Source of the DNA: Dyadobacter sp. CY261
GTDB taxonomy: Bacteria > Bacteroidota > Bacteroidia > Cytophagales > Spirosomataceae
Direction: 5' to 3'
DNA: 64,000 nt
NCBI RefSeq assembly: GCF_021440085.1
Contig: NZ_JAKCPW010000003.1
Coordinates: 553,751 to 617,750 of the forward strand
Positions 9,156 to 17,788 of the stretch are shown one piece after another. How positions within the stretch are numbered: position 1 is the first letter of the stretch; each line of letters opens with the position of its first letter. The notes beneath the pieces were generated by a model. It searched no databases, had not been told where the DNA came from, and worked only from the letters and a program-made list of their open reading frames with translations. The translations under genes were made by a program, and so were the position numbers.

Positions 9156-9233
9156 GGAAATGTTGATGTTGTATCGCCACAAATCTACCATTTCAATGCA
9201 AAGGACACTGTTTTTCACTAAATAAATAGGGCA

Positions 9234-9857
9234 TTAGCCGACTGTCACGCGACTTTCACCCAGCTCCGGCAAGACGTTTTCCAGTATCTCCCCTGCCCTG
9301 CCGACAGACTCGGCGCCGGCAAACACAGGTAATCCAAAACTGCTGATCTGCAATCCCGATTCGCTTAATTCTTCGTTGAAATGTTCCGCAAAACGCATAT
9401 TGAAGGCCAGTAAAGCCTGCTCCCAACCCGGCACCGGATGCGAATAGCACCAAAGGTCGATTACCCTTGCATGCGCATGGAGCAGCAAATTGGGTAGCAA
9501 TTGATGCAGATATAGGATGCCACTGGCGTGATTGGTTTTCAATTTTCGATCCAGCGAGCGGATATCGTAATCTTCCAGCGGCAGTGGAAAACCGGTTTCC
9601 ACATGGTTGACGAGCAAATCTACTTCGAACCGGTCGTTGATCTTCTCACAAACGGAAATGATACTTCCCGTGTCGGCATCATCGGCAACCAGGTAATGTA
9701 CAAGTATCCGGTGTTTTTGTACGATTTCGCGCGTGAGCGTTTCGAGCGCAGCCTCCCGTGCGCCGATCAGTATCAGATGTCGTTTGTTTGTCGCGAGTAT
9801 TCTGGCGAAAACCCTTCCCCAAGGCTTATCAGCTCCGCGGATTACAGAAAAATTCAT
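9234..9857 (-). CDS. Degenerate short-chain dehydrogenase-like protein
   Basis: The 207-residue protein has a short-chain dehydrogenase layout. There is a nucleotide-binding start at residues 7-20 (RGADKPWGRVFARI, a weakened TGxxxGxG) and a strand DLLVNHVETG where NNAG is usual. The catalytic Tyr-x-x-x-Lys is not visible: the region after RVIDLWCYS continues HPVPGWEQALLAF with no lysine at the expected place. It may have lost oxidoreductase activity or may use another arrangement. It is slightly shorter than the usual 240-260 residues. It is divergent from the PAS-LuxR regulator at 9955, which may control it (inference). Confidence 0.6.
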   Translation of the reverse strand: MNFSVIRGADKPWGRVFARILATNKRHLILIGAREAALETLTREIVQKHRILVHYLVADDADTGSIISVCEKINDRFEVDLLVNHVETGFPLPLEDYDIRSLDRKLKTNHASGILYLHQLLPNLLLHAHARVIDLWCYSHPVPGWEQALLAFNMRFAEHFNEELSESGLQISSFGLPVFAGAESVGRAGEILENVLPELGESRVTVG

Positions 9858-9954
9858 GGCTTTGATGATTTGGTAAAAAAATACAGACTTAGCTGAGGTT
9901 AAATGCCATCAGAGTTGTCCTATCCTTACACCTGCAAAGAAAACCGGGATATCA

Positions 9955-10761
9955 ATGAGAGGAAATACTGATTTATCATTACAAAGCCTGCCGGGAAGGT
10001 CTATGAGATCTTCGCCCGATTACCTGCAATTGCTTAACACATATTATGATTTTGATGGTGTAGAACCCGATAGGCTTGATAAACAGCTTGCGTTAGTACG
10101 GGCGATGGCGCAACTCAGCAGCAGTGGAGTAACGGTTTACGACTTGCAAAAACAGGTGCATGTGTATGCCTCTCGTAACTTTTATCAGCTCTACGGATAC
10201 AATTTCGAAGACTGGCAATCGCAGGTCGAAAACGAGGTTTTTGATCGTAAAATCCATCCGGACGATCGCGACGCGCTGGCACGTAACGGCTATGGTGCAA
10301 TGAAATTCATGATGCAACAATCCGTTCACACGCGCAAACACTTCAAACTGGTAACTGAATACCGCATCCTCACGGACGAGCAGGCCTACGTGCGGGTCAG
10401 CGAGCAGCACCAGGTGTTAGAACTGGACGCGTCCGGCAACATCTGGCTTTCGCTGGGCGTGATCGATATCTCGCCCAATCAGAAGCTTACCGAAGTGAGT
10501 ATGCAGATCAATAATTTTCACACAGGGGAGCTTATTAAGCTGGAAAACAACTGCATTTCGGAACGTGTGAAGCTGACGGCACGTGAAAAAGAGATACTTG
10601 GAATGGTGGGTTCAGGGAAATTAAGTAAAGAAATTTCCGCATTACTGGACATCAGTGTCCACACTGTCAACACTCACAGGCAACGGATACTTGAAAAATT
10701 ACGGGCTGACAACTCGATTGAGGCCTTGCAAAGCGCTAAATTGATCGGCTTGATCGCCTGA
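9955..10761 (+). CDS. PAS-domain LuxR-type transcriptional regulator
   Basis: The 268-residue protein contains a PAS-like sensory region at about residues 55-180 (VYDLQKQVHVYASRNFYQLYGY, then IHPDDRDA) and a C-terminal LuxR/GerE helix-turn-helix at about residues 203-262. The latter includes LTAREKEILGMVGSGKLSKEI and the recognition helix HTVNTHRQRILEKL. It should bind DNA as a dimer in response to an unknown cue. Proteins of this layout are common in Cytophagales. It is divergently arranged with the degenerate dehydrogenase, sharing a 97-base intergenic region. Confidence 0.82.
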   Translation: MRGNTDLSLQSLPGRSMRSSPDYLQLLNTYYDFDGVEPDRLDKQLALVRAMAQLSSSGVTVYDLQKQVHVYASRNFYQLYGYNFEDWQSQVENEVFDRKIHPDDRDALARNGYGAMKFMMQQSVHTRKHFKLVTEYRILTDEQAYVRVSEQHQVLELDASGNIWLSLGVIDISPNQKLTEVSMQINNFHTGELIKLENNCISERVKLTAREKEILGMVGSGKLSKEISALLDISVHTVNTHRQRILEKLRADNSIEALQSAKLIGLIA

Positions 10762-10900
10762 AAATAATCAATACCAGCCCCATGATAATAGCAAGTCAAA
10801 TTGTGAGCTAATTCTACAATATAATACAAGAAGTTGGTATAGTTTTAATGTGGTAGTCGGTTACATTTTGTACTTATATACAAAGTTTAACCAGATCGCT

Positions 10901-11200
10901 ATGGAAACTGCAAACGAAAAACAGCCTGTAATCACGCTAAACGATGAGAGTTTCAAGCACTACCTGATCGAACGCTACAGCGGCACCAATGAAAATTCTA
11001 ATTGGCAAAAATTGAAAGACGCCTCGCAGGAACTTATCTCTTCGGAAACATGGGTCCAGTTATTTAATCACGCGAAGGAAGACCTGGCTAAAAAAGGCGG
11101 TTCGCTGATCGGCTACGAACTTGTCAATAATATATTGCTGAGTCATGACGGTGTCACTTCTCACTGGCCTATGAACTGGATGTGGGTAATCCGTTTCTAA
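10901..11200 (+). CDS. Hypothetical protein of 99 residues
   Basis: From ATG 10901 the product begins METANEKQPVITLNDESFKHYL and ends with the tryptophan-rich string HWPMNWMWVIRF. It has no signal peptide or membrane helix and is acidic in its first half. No family was recognised. The earlier in-frame start at 10850 adds 17 hydrophobic residues that look non-native. A strong hairpin right after the stop supports a real transcription unit. Confidence 0.6.
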   Translation: METANEKQPVITLNDESFKHYLIERYSGTNENSNWQKLKDASQELISSETWVQLFNHAKEDLAKKGGSLIGYELVNNILLSHDGVTSHWPMNWMWVIRF

Positions 11201-11203
11201 TGC

Positions 11204-11233
11204 AACTAAATTCCCGTAAACGGGAATTTAGTT
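11204..11233 (+). terminator. Perfect 13-bp hairpin after the 99-residue gene
   Basis: AACTAAATTCCCG (11204-11216) pairs perfectly with CGGGAATTTAGTT (11221-11233) around a TAAA loop. It begins three bases after the stop codon. The T run is short, so termination is likely but not certain. Confidence 0.65.
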
Positions 11234-11329
11234 TTCAAGTCTTGCAGCACCCATTTTAACACAGTCCTAACCGTGTCGTTTTTGTTCTATTTTTCCGGTA
11301 TTTCCGGGCCGAACTTTGAATAAAAAGAC

Positions 11330-11821
11330 ATGACGACGATCAACATTTTCTTACTTGCTACCGCAACGGCCAGCGGCCTCATTGCCGGATTATTTTATAG
11401 CTACTCGTGCTCCGTTAACCCTGGTCTGGGTGCACTTTCGGACGCTAACTATCTTGCAGCCATGCAATCCATTAACCGCGCCATTCTTAACCCGGTATTC
11501 TTCCTCAGTTTTATGGGGACACTGCTGCTATTACCCGTCAGCGCCTACCAGCATTTTGGGACGGGACGGTTTTACTGGCTGCTCGCCGCCAGCATTGTCT
11601 ACATTATCGCTACTTTCGGGGTAACTATGGCAGGAAATGTGCCTTTGAATGAAGCGTTAAACAAAATCAGTCTCACAAACGCGTCTGCACAGGAACTTGC
11701 CGCCCATCGTTTACAGTTTGAAGTTCCGTGGAACAGACTGCATGCGATCCGCACCTATGCTTCGGTTCTTTCGTTCATACTTGTGCTGGTTGCCTGCCTC
11801 CATACATTTGACAAACACTGA
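11330..11821 (+). CDS. DUF1772 family membrane protein
   Basis: The 163-residue protein has four predicted membrane helices (about 5-27, 54-74, 82-104 and 141-160). It carries the typical DUF1772 pattern: an early GLFYSYSCSVNPGL, a NVPLNEAL motif after the third helix, and WNRLHAIRTYASVLSF before the last. DUF1772 includes anthrone oxygenase-like proteins, but most members are uncharacterised. It is a single gene, convergent with the large outer-membrane protein gene. Confidence 0.78.
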   Translation: MTTINIFLLATATASGLIAGLFYSYSCSVNPGLGALSDANYLAAMQSINRAILNPVFFLSFMGTLLLLPVSAYQHFGTGRFYWLLAASIVYIIATFGVTMAGNVPLNEALNKISLTNASAQELAAHRLQFEVPWNRLHAIRTYASVLSFILVLVACLHTFDKH

Positions 11822-11845
11822 TAGCGAACACGACCATTCATTCGC

Positions 11846-14284
11846 TTAATCCACCCTACCCTTTTCGTCGTCCGAAGCATTGTTGCTATGCCGACGTTTG
11901 CGGGCGAACGTTTCCTTTCCGAATTTGTAGCTAAATGCGACGCCGACGCGCTGCGTGTCGGTTCTGTTAACCTGATAATAGTCGGATTGCCGGATACTGA
12001 ACGAACGGTTGTGGTACACCCAAGAATGGAACAAGTCTTCGAAATTCAGTGCCACGGCACCTTTTCCTTTCCATATCTTTTTCTGAATGGCGCCATTGAC
12101 CCGAAACATGCCGGATGTCTGCGCCTGGCCATTTACGTCGCGGCTGGCATAGTAACCACCGAGTTCGGCATTCCAGCCGTTGCCGAGGTTGAAATAGTTA
12201 TTGATCTCCAGACGCGCCACATTGGTAGCGTAGTTCAGCGATTCGGTGTAGAGCGGGCCTTTCATGGTGATACGGGACAGTCGGAGTGTTGTGTTGTTAT
12301 ACCACCAGCTTGCTAATTGACCCGAAACGCTGGTGTTCAGCAATACCATATAACCGCGGGCGATATTGTCGGGGCGGCTGATGAAAGTATCGCCCTGCGC
12401 TTCGATGGTGGTAAAAATGCCGTTAGTGAACCGATTGTAGCTCAATCCCATGTTTAGAAAGCTTTTGTGCTGGTATTTAAGCTCCAAACGGTCTTGATAC
12501 TGGGGTGTTAGCTGAGGGTTTCCCGCGCTGTAGGTGTATTGATCTTTATAAAACACAAACGGGTTCAGCATCTGGTAATTAGGGCGATTAATTCTTCTGA
12601 CGGCCATCAGTACAAAGACATTTTGGGCATTCACCTTATAATTCAGGAAAATACTGGGGAAAATTTTGGTGTAGTTTTTGGTAAAACGCATGGCCTGAAC
12701 GGAATCATTCCCGAACTGATGGCCTCTGGCGACCGTATTTTCCAAACGAAGACCCATTTGCATGCCGAAGCGTGCCCATCGTTTTTCACCGCTTGCGTAC
12801 GCAGCACTGATGTTTTCGCGATACTGAAAGTGGTTGGACCGGCGATTATCGATAACTGGCAAACCATCGGTCATATTGAAATGATCAAACACAAAGTCAT
12901 TATCCACGTAACTTGACTTAAAGCCAGCCTCAAAACGCGCTTTGTTTTTCAATGGATGCACATAATCAGCTTTAAAAGTATAAATATTGATATCCGATGG
13001 CGTGTGGTAACGGAACAGCTCATTTTGCATCAGCACCCCATCCGCATCGAATAGCCGGTTTTCGAGGTCCTGTTTCCCGTTTGAATGATAGTGCAGATAG
13101 TTGGCGTCAACCGCCAACTCGCGGCCTTTGTCGTTGAATTTGTGCAACATATTCACGTTCACACTGGTATTGTTGCGAATATCTTTCGAAACCGTGTTAC
13201 CGTTCCCTGAGCCTGACAACTTGTTCAGGGAGTTCAATTGTGCACTTTGATAGGCAAAATTGCCTTTCCTGGACGAACCGTTCAGGTTGATGATGGTGCC
13301 CAAAACAGTTTTGGAAGTGACGTTCCAGTCCATCCCCAGATTTGCATTATAGCCGTTCGAAGCATAATGCTGATCATTTTTCAGGCTTACCCGCGATTTC
13401 AGGGCCCCAGCTTCGTTGTAGTAACGGCGGCTGAAATCATCTTCGCTGTAATTCTTTTCATATCCGTAGCCCAGATTGGCGAATACGTTCAATTTTTTGT
13501 GGTTGTAATTGAGATTGAGCGCATCGTTGGTTCTTGCATAACGCCCCAGGCTGCCGCCTAATGCCAGGCTACCCGTAAGTCCACCGACGCGGGCCTTTTT
13601 CAAACGAATGTCGATCACCGCATTACCAGCAGCATCATACCGTGCAGGCGGATTGTCCATCAATTCAATTCTGTCGAGTACGCCGCCAGGAAGTGATTTC
13701 AAATAAGCAGCCAGATCAGCCCCCGACATGTAGGTACTGCGGCCATCGATCAACACCATGACGCCTCCCTTGCCGTTCAGACTAATCTCTCCATTGGCAT
13801 TGACCGTTACGCCTGGTGTTTTGGCCAGCACATCGAAAGTATTGCTCGTGGCGCTGCCGATCATGGCGCCCACATTCACGATCGTCCGGTCCAGTTCCTG
13901 TTCGATCAATGGCTTACGGGCCTTCACGGTCACTTCGTTAAGCTCAATACTCTTGGCAGGAAGCATGATAATTACGGGTAATGCGATGGTGGGGTGTGTG
14001 GCATCGATCGTTAATGGCACACTCGCGAAATCCTTCTGCCCCAGGGCGGCAACGGCCAGTATATAAGTGCTATTTTGAAGGTTGATGAAGCGAAAGCTGC
14101 CGTTCGCGTCTGTTATCTCGCCTGCGACGAGCGTCGAATCAGAGATTTTTAGTAACCGGACGGTGGCGCCCGGCAAGCTTTCATTTCCGGCATCTTTAAC
14201 GGCCCCCGAAATCGAGCTGCCGGGTTGCGCCATAGAAGTGAGCGTGATAACGAGGAAAGTCAGGACGGTGAAAAGCGTTTTCAT
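11846..14284 (-). CDS. Outer-membrane beta-barrel protein with carboxypeptidase-regulatory and plug domains (TonB-receptor-like)
   Basis: The 812-residue protein has a signal peptide (residues 1-20, ending SMAQ). A carboxypeptidase-regulatory-like domain follows at about 22-105 (ISGAVKDAGNESLPGATVRLL), then a plug-like domain at about 115-235 (VMVLIDGRSTYMSGADLAAYL, DRIELMDNPPARYDAAG), and then a long beta-barrel to the C-terminus. This is the outer-membrane beta-barrel family 3 layout, related to SusC/TonB-dependent receptors. The transported substrate is unknown and no SusD partner is beside it. It is divergent from the LytS kinase gene, whose system may regulate it (inference). Confidence 0.83.
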   Translation of the reverse strand: MKTLFTVLTFLVITLTSMAQPGSSISGAVKDAGNESLPGATVRLLKISDSTLVAGEITDANGSFRFINLQNSTYILAVAALGQKDFASVPLTIDATHPTIALPVIIMLPAKSIELNEVTVKARKPLIEQELDRTIVNVGAMIGSATSNTFDVLAKTPGVTVNANGEISLNGKGGVMVLIDGRSTYMSGADLAAYLKSLPGGVLDRIELMDNPPARYDAAGNAVIDIRLKKARVGGLTGSLALGGSLGRYARTNDALNLNYNHKKLNVFANLGYGYEKNYSEDDFSRRYYNEAGALKSRVSLKNDQHYASNGYNANLGMDWNVTSKTVLGTIINLNGSSRKGNFAYQSAQLNSLNKLSGSGNGNTVSKDIRNNTSVNVNMLHKFNDKGRELAVDANYLHYHSNGKQDLENRLFDADGVLMQNELFRYHTPSDINIYTFKADYVHPLKNKARFEAGFKSSYVDNDFVFDHFNMTDGLPVIDNRRSNHFQYRENISAAYASGEKRWARFGMQMGLRLENTVARGHQFGNDSVQAMRFTKNYTKIFPSIFLNYKVNAQNVFVLMAVRRINRPNYQMLNPFVFYKDQYTYSAGNPQLTPQYQDRLELKYQHKSFLNMGLSYNRFTNGIFTTIEAQGDTFISRPDNIARGYMVLLNTSVSGQLASWWYNNTTLRLSRITMKGPLYTESLNYATNVARLEINNYFNLGNGWNAELGGYYASRDVNGQAQTSGMFRVNGAIQKKIWKGKGAVALNFEDLFHSWVYHNRSFSIRQSDYYQVNRTDTQRVGVAFSYKFGKETFARKRRHSNNASDDEKGRVD

Positions 14285-14528
14285 GGCTGTATGATTTGGT
14301 CAATTGATGAAGCAAATATTGTCCAGGCTTGTAAACCCGAGAAATAAATGTGTTGTAACTTCCCATAATCGTGATGGAAGCCGTTTCCGGGCTGACAAAC
14401 CAGCTCGGCCAACTTTAAGCCTCGTCCGTCACGAAATCGGGGCTTTCCGTCCTGCTCCCGCCGAAGATCCACGGGCATACGACATATTTGCCAGTGATAT
14501 CAGGCAAGGGCAATAAACCGAATAAACC

Positions 14529-15563
14529 ATGAGCAATATTCTCAACAATAAAGACGCAACCCAGACGGGCATCTACGTCGTGCTAACGGCCGCGAGCGCT
14601 GTTCCGGTCTTTTTTGGTATAGATACCTATCTGAACACTATTGGTGCTCCTCATGACGAAGCGTTGGCTACGGCGGCTACGATCGTATTTTTTGGATGCG
14701 TTTACACTGGCAGGCACCTTGCGACGATCTGGGCGGCGAGGCAACGCGAGATTTCGAAAGACGTGTTGAATAGCCTGGGTATAGCCATTGCTGTCTGTTT
14801 TGTCTGGCTTTTCATTCACGCGGATTTTAATTTTCAGGCGTTTCCAGCCATTAATCTGCTTTTGTACTGGATACCATTTCTTGTGATCGGGCTATGTACG
14901 GGGGCGTTGATCAAGCTATTCAGGATGAGCACACAAAAGGAACTGGAAGCAGCCAAAACGCAGGCGGCACAGAGCCAGAGCGAACTGCATTTGCTGCAGT
15001 CCCAGCTGAGCCCGCATTTTCTGTTCAACACATTAAATAATATGTACGGCCTGTCGATCACACAGCACGAAAAGATCCCGCCGCTCATACTCAAACTGTC
15101 TGATCTACTGCGATATTCCGTTTATGAGGCAAACGAAACCTATGTACCGCTAAAAGACGAACTCGCGTACATTCGTAACTACATTGATTTCGAACAGCTC
15201 CGAATGGGTGATCGCCTGGACCTAAAAACTGAGATGGAGCAAGTCGGGAGCACAGACATCCGCATTGCGCCGATGTTGCTGATCGTATTTATTGAAAATG
15301 CTTTCAAACACTCTAAAAACACAGCGGATCCAAAGGTTTTTATTGAAATGCACCTCAAAATATGGGGAAATTCGATTCTTTTTTACCTCCGGAATTCGCA
15401 CAACCGTAAAGTACCAAACGATACAACGGTGGAAAAACACAGCGGATTCGGTCTTGCGAATGTCAGAAAGCGGTTGCTACTGCTTTATCCGAACCAGCAC
15501 GACCTCGCTATTGAGAATGAAGAAACGACTTATACCATCAATTTGCGTCTGAACCTCCGCTAA
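14529..15563 (+). CDS. LytS-type sensor histidine kinase
   Basis: The 344-residue protein has four predicted membrane helices (about 14-34, 45-64, 81-98 and 105-130). A short coiled linker follows, and then a His_kinase domain with the phosphoacceptor His163 in SQLSPHFLFNTLNNMY. The ATP-binding part shows FIENAFKHS (N box) and HSGFGLANVRKRL (G box). It should phosphorylate the LytTR regulator encoded two bases downstream. The signal sensed by the membrane domain is unknown. The start at 14529 follows a 244-base intergenic region shared with the divergent outer-membrane gene. Confidence 0.88.
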   Translation: MSNILNNKDATQTGIYVVLTAASAVPVFFGIDTYLNTIGAPHDEALATAATIVFFGCVYTGRHLATIWAARQREISKDVLNSLGIAIAVCFVWLFIHADFNFQAFPAINLLLYWIPFLVIGLCTGALIKLFRMSTQKELEAAKTQAAQSQSELHLLQSQLSPHFLFNTLNNMYGLSITQHEKIPPLILKLSDLLRYSVYEANETYVPLKDELAYIRNYIDFEQLRMGDRLDLKTEMEQVGSTDIRIAPMLLIVFIENAFKHSKNTADPKVFIEMHLKIWGNSILFYLRNSHNRKVPNDTTVEKHSGFGLANVRKRLLLLYPNQHDLAIENEETTYTINLRLNLR

Positions 15564-15564
15564 T

Positions 15565-16281
15565 ATGAGCCCCATGGATTGCCTGATCGTCGACGACGAA
15601 CCCATTGCAAGGGATATTATACTTAAATATTGCAGCCACCTGCCCTACCTGCGGGTAACGGGCTCCTGTGGGAGCGCGCTGGAAGCCAAGGCAGTGCTGA
15701 TGCAGCAAAAAGCGGATATCGTGTTTCTGGACATCAATATGCCTGTTATCGATGGCATTTCATTCCTCAATACCCTCAAATCGCCACCACAAGTCATCTT
15801 TACCACCGCCTATAAGGAATATGCTGTCGACGCTTTCGACCTCGCTGCCTGCGATTACCTGCTCAAACCCTTTTCCTTGGAAAGGTTTATGGTGGCTGTG
15901 GACAAGGCTATGGAAAAAATACAACCTGCCAATTATCCTGAGGTAGAATCTGGAAATCTAAAGGAAGATGACTTTCTCTTTCTCAAAGCGGATGGCAAGA
16001 TTTACAAAATCATGCACGATGACTTGCTTTATGCGGAAGCCAACGGGAATTATACCAAAGTAAAGACCTCACAGCACACACTATTGCCTGCGATGACATT
16101 TTCAGGATTTGAAGAACTGGTGCCCAAATCGAAGTTCCTGCGCATTCACCGCTCCTTTATCATCAACAAATCCAGGATCGACCATATTGAAGGTAATCGC
16201 GTATTTATCCAAAATACGGAGATACCCATAGGCAGTAATTATCGTGAGCAGTTTTTGAAGCAAATCGGACTTTCGTCTTAA
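15565..16281 (+). CDS. LytTR-family response regulator
   Basis: The 238-residue protein has an N-terminal receiver domain (MDCLIVDDEP; phosphoacceptor Asp56 in IVFLDINMP; conserved TTAYKEYAVDAFD; Lys in YLLKPF). A C-terminal LytTR DNA-binding domain spans about residues 135-236 (DDLLYAEANGNYTKVKT, FLRIHRSFIINKSRIDHIEGNRV). It is the cognate regulator of the preceding LytS-type kinase, with only one base between stop and start. Targets are not known; the divergent barrel gene and the convergent PorT-like gene are candidates by position only. Confidence 0.88.
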   Translation: MSPMDCLIVDDEPIARDIILKYCSHLPYLRVTGSCGSALEAKAVLMQQKADIVFLDINMPVIDGISFLNTLKSPPQVIFTTAYKEYAVDAFDLAACDYLLKPFSLERFMVAVDKAMEKIQPANYPEVESGNLKEDDFLFLKADGKIYKIMHDDLLYAEANGNYTKVKTSQHTLLPAMTFSGFEELVPKSKFLRIHRSFIINKSRIDHIEGNRVFIQNTEIPIGSNYREQFLKQIGLSS

Positions 16282-16291
16282 TTAAAAACGC

Positions 16292-16316
16292 AAAAAAGCA
16301 GGGATTTCTCCCTGCT
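16292..16316 (-). terminator. Rho-independent terminator for the outer-membrane protein gene (minus strand)
   Basis: AGCAGGGA (16297-16304) pairs with TCCCTGCT (16309-16316) around TTTC. Read on the minus strand, the hairpin is followed by six T residues (16297-16292). It lies between convergent genes and could act on both. Confidence 0.75.
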
Positions 16317-16355
16317 CCTAAGATGCAATCTCAAAATTTTCCTCTCAAAAATTCC

Positions 16356-16931
16356 CTATTTGTGAGCGGGGATCGCGAAGAATAAGCTGAACTGGATCAC
16401 GCTGTTCTTAAAATCGGGATTCATCGCGGCGGTTTCGTCAAAATCTCCCACTTTCGAAAAACCGGCTATATACCGCGCACCAATACCCAGACCGAAGTTG
16501 GCCTGATAACCCAGGCCTACGCCTCCTGCCAAGTCGAGGTTCTTTGCAAAATTATCGATCGTCTGGTCAGGAATATTTTCCCCTGTTTTGAATGACGCCT
16601 GTGGTCCGAATTCGAAATAGAACCCGCCCTTTGAACGGAATTTCAGCATTACCGGCACCGTCACATAAGTCGTTTTAAATTCCTGCGTTCCCGCATTTTT
16701 AAATTTCGCACCCTGCGTGGAGAAAAGTACCTCCGGCTGGATCGAAAATACCTGTCCGATGCCAAAGTTCAGAATACCACCCAAATGGTATCCAATGCGT
16801 GCATCGGATTCAACGTCACTACCGGTATAGTTGCTGATATTTACCCCCGCTTTCGGGCCGATAGAAAAGGACTGCGCAAACGCCGCACTGCTGAACACCG
16901 ACAGAAGAACGAGCAAAGAGAATTTTCTCAT
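16356..16931 (-). CDS. PorT-family / type 2 outer-membrane beta-barrel protein
   Basis: The 191-residue protein starts with a signal peptide (MRKFSLLVLLSVFSSAAFAQ). It then has the repeating amphipathic strands of the small outer-membrane beta-barrel family (FSIGPKAGVNISNY, IGYHLGGILNFGIG, VTVPVMLKFRS, FYFEFGPQASFKTG, ending with a strand in IQFSLFFAI). Such proteins are common and mostly uncharacterised in Bacteroidota. It is a single gene with its own terminator, convergent with the LytTR regulator gene. Confidence 0.8.
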   Translation of the reverse strand: MRKFSLLVLLSVFSSAAFAQSFSIGPKAGVNISNYTGSDVESDARIGYHLGGILNFGIGQVFSIQPEVLFSTQGAKFKNAGTQEFKTTYVTVPVMLKFRSKGGFYFEFGPQASFKTGENIPDQTIDNFAKNLDLAGGVGLGYQANFGLGIGARYIAGFSKVGDFDETAAMNPDFKNSVIQFSLFFAIPAHK

Positions 16932-17092
16932 GGTTTGTTGATTTAATATGGTTTTAAATGTGGATTACCAGTTGTAGTTCAAAAACCATACCAAGTGCAT
17001 TGAAAAACGCCGGATATTCATCAATATACCGTAATCCCGCAGGGTAGACCGGTCATAATCTATGCTTTTAAAAACCATCTGCTTCCACGATT

Positions 17093-17338
17093 ATGCAATA
17101 CGCCCAATTTGAATTCAACGCCAGGGGCCCCGATGGCCGAACCTACGAATGCACGATGTTCTACGAGCAACCGAGCCAGCCGGACGCAGCGCAAGCCATC
17201 GCCAACGCAGCCCGGTACTATCCTGATTTCACAGACATTCACATTACGGCGACAAAAACTCTATCTCTCGAGGAATACTCTTTCCGGGTACGCCAAATGT
17301 CGGATTGCGATGAATGGGGTTTCCAACTTATCCGGTAA
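17093..17338 (+). CDS. Hypothetical protein of 81 residues
   Basis: The plus frame encodes a small protein starting MQYAQFEFNARGPDGRTYEC and containing YPDFTDIHITATKTLSLEEY. Composition is balanced and there is no signal peptide or membrane helix. An overlapping minus frame exists but has a poorer composition. No family is recognised. It lies about 160 bases upstream of the tRNA-Ser gene. Support is the composition alone. Confidence 0.42.
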   Translation: MQYAQFEFNARGPDGRTYECTMFYEQPSQPDAAQAIANAARYYPDFTDIHITATKTLSLEEYSFRVRQMSDCDEWGFQLIR

Positions 17339-17439
17339 AGCCCAGCAGCCACTAACAGGCCACAACAAAAAAAGCAAATTCATGCACTACTCATAATGAA
17401 GAACTTACTAAAAATCACAATAAAATCACCAAAATTTTC

Positions 17440-17469
17440 TTGCGCTTATCGATAATAACTTTACATTTG
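17440..17469 (+). promoter_or_regulatory. Promoter of the tRNA-Ser gene
   Basis: TTG (17440-17442) is followed by 19 bases and TACATTTG (17462-17469), a perfect TAnnTTTG -7 element. The predicted transcription start near 17476 lies about 25 bases before the mature tRNA. Confidence 0.7.
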
Positions 17470-17499
17470 CACCACGTTTCGCATACGGCGAAGCATTTT

Positions 17500-17584
17500 A
17501 GAGAGATGGCAGAGTGGTCGATTGCGACGGTCTTGAAAACCGTTGACTGTAACAGGTCCGGGGGTTCGAATCCCTCTCTCTCTG
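17500..17584 (+). tRNA. tRNA-Ser(UGA)
   Basis: The acceptor stem AGAGAGA (17500-17506) pairs with TCTCTCT (17577-17583), with discriminator G at 17584. The anticodon loop CTTGAAA gives anticodon TGA (serine, UCA codons). A long variable arm and the T-loop TTCGAAT are present, as expected for tRNA-Ser. CCA is not encoded. The 3' end is the prophage attachment site, so the phage restores the acceptor end. Confidence 0.96.
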
Positions 17585-17587
17585 CAG
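17573..17587. repeat. attL core of the prophage (15-base direct repeat)
   Basis: CCTCTCTCTCTGCAG here is repeated exactly at 62136-62150. It covers the 3' end of the tRNA-Ser gene. Similarity to the right copy extends weakly leftward (GGTT-C-A-T before the core). Confidence 0.85.
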
Positions 17588-17623
17588 AAGATGTCTGATT
17601 TCATTTTGAACGCAGTACTGACT

Positions 17624-17659
17624 TAAAAAAAACTACACGGCCTCCCGTGTAGTTTTTTT
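17624..17659 (+). terminator. Rho-independent terminator after tRNA-Ser, phage side
   Basis: ACTACACGG (17632-17640) pairs with CCGTGTAGT (17645-17653) around CCTC, with A-rich and T-rich flanks on both sides. Since it lies inside attL, it was probably brought by the phage and now ends the tRNA transcript. Confidence 0.85.
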
Positions 17660-17693
17660 GTTTTTGCCCCATCTGAGTCATATTTCACCCACA

Positions 17694-17732
17694 GTTACGA
17701 TGAAGGTTACGACTAATTATGGCCGATTACGG
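17694..17732. promoter_or_regulatory. Candidate integrase arm-type sites
   Basis: GTTACGA occurs at 17694-17700 and 17706-17712, and GATTACGG at 17725-17732. The same GATTACGG is found at 62055-62062, next to attR. The repeated element beside both attachment sites suggests arm-type binding sites for the integrase or an excisionase. This is inference from position and repetition. Confidence 0.35.
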
Positions 17733-17788
17733 CTTAGTTAATTGTTATACTAACCTTCCCACGAACAGTGTTTTACAACAGTGCCAAC

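Noticed and set aside
17060..17242. Minus-strand frame of 60 codons left of the tRNA
   Set aside because: It overlaps a plus frame of better composition and has no upstream promoter or motif.
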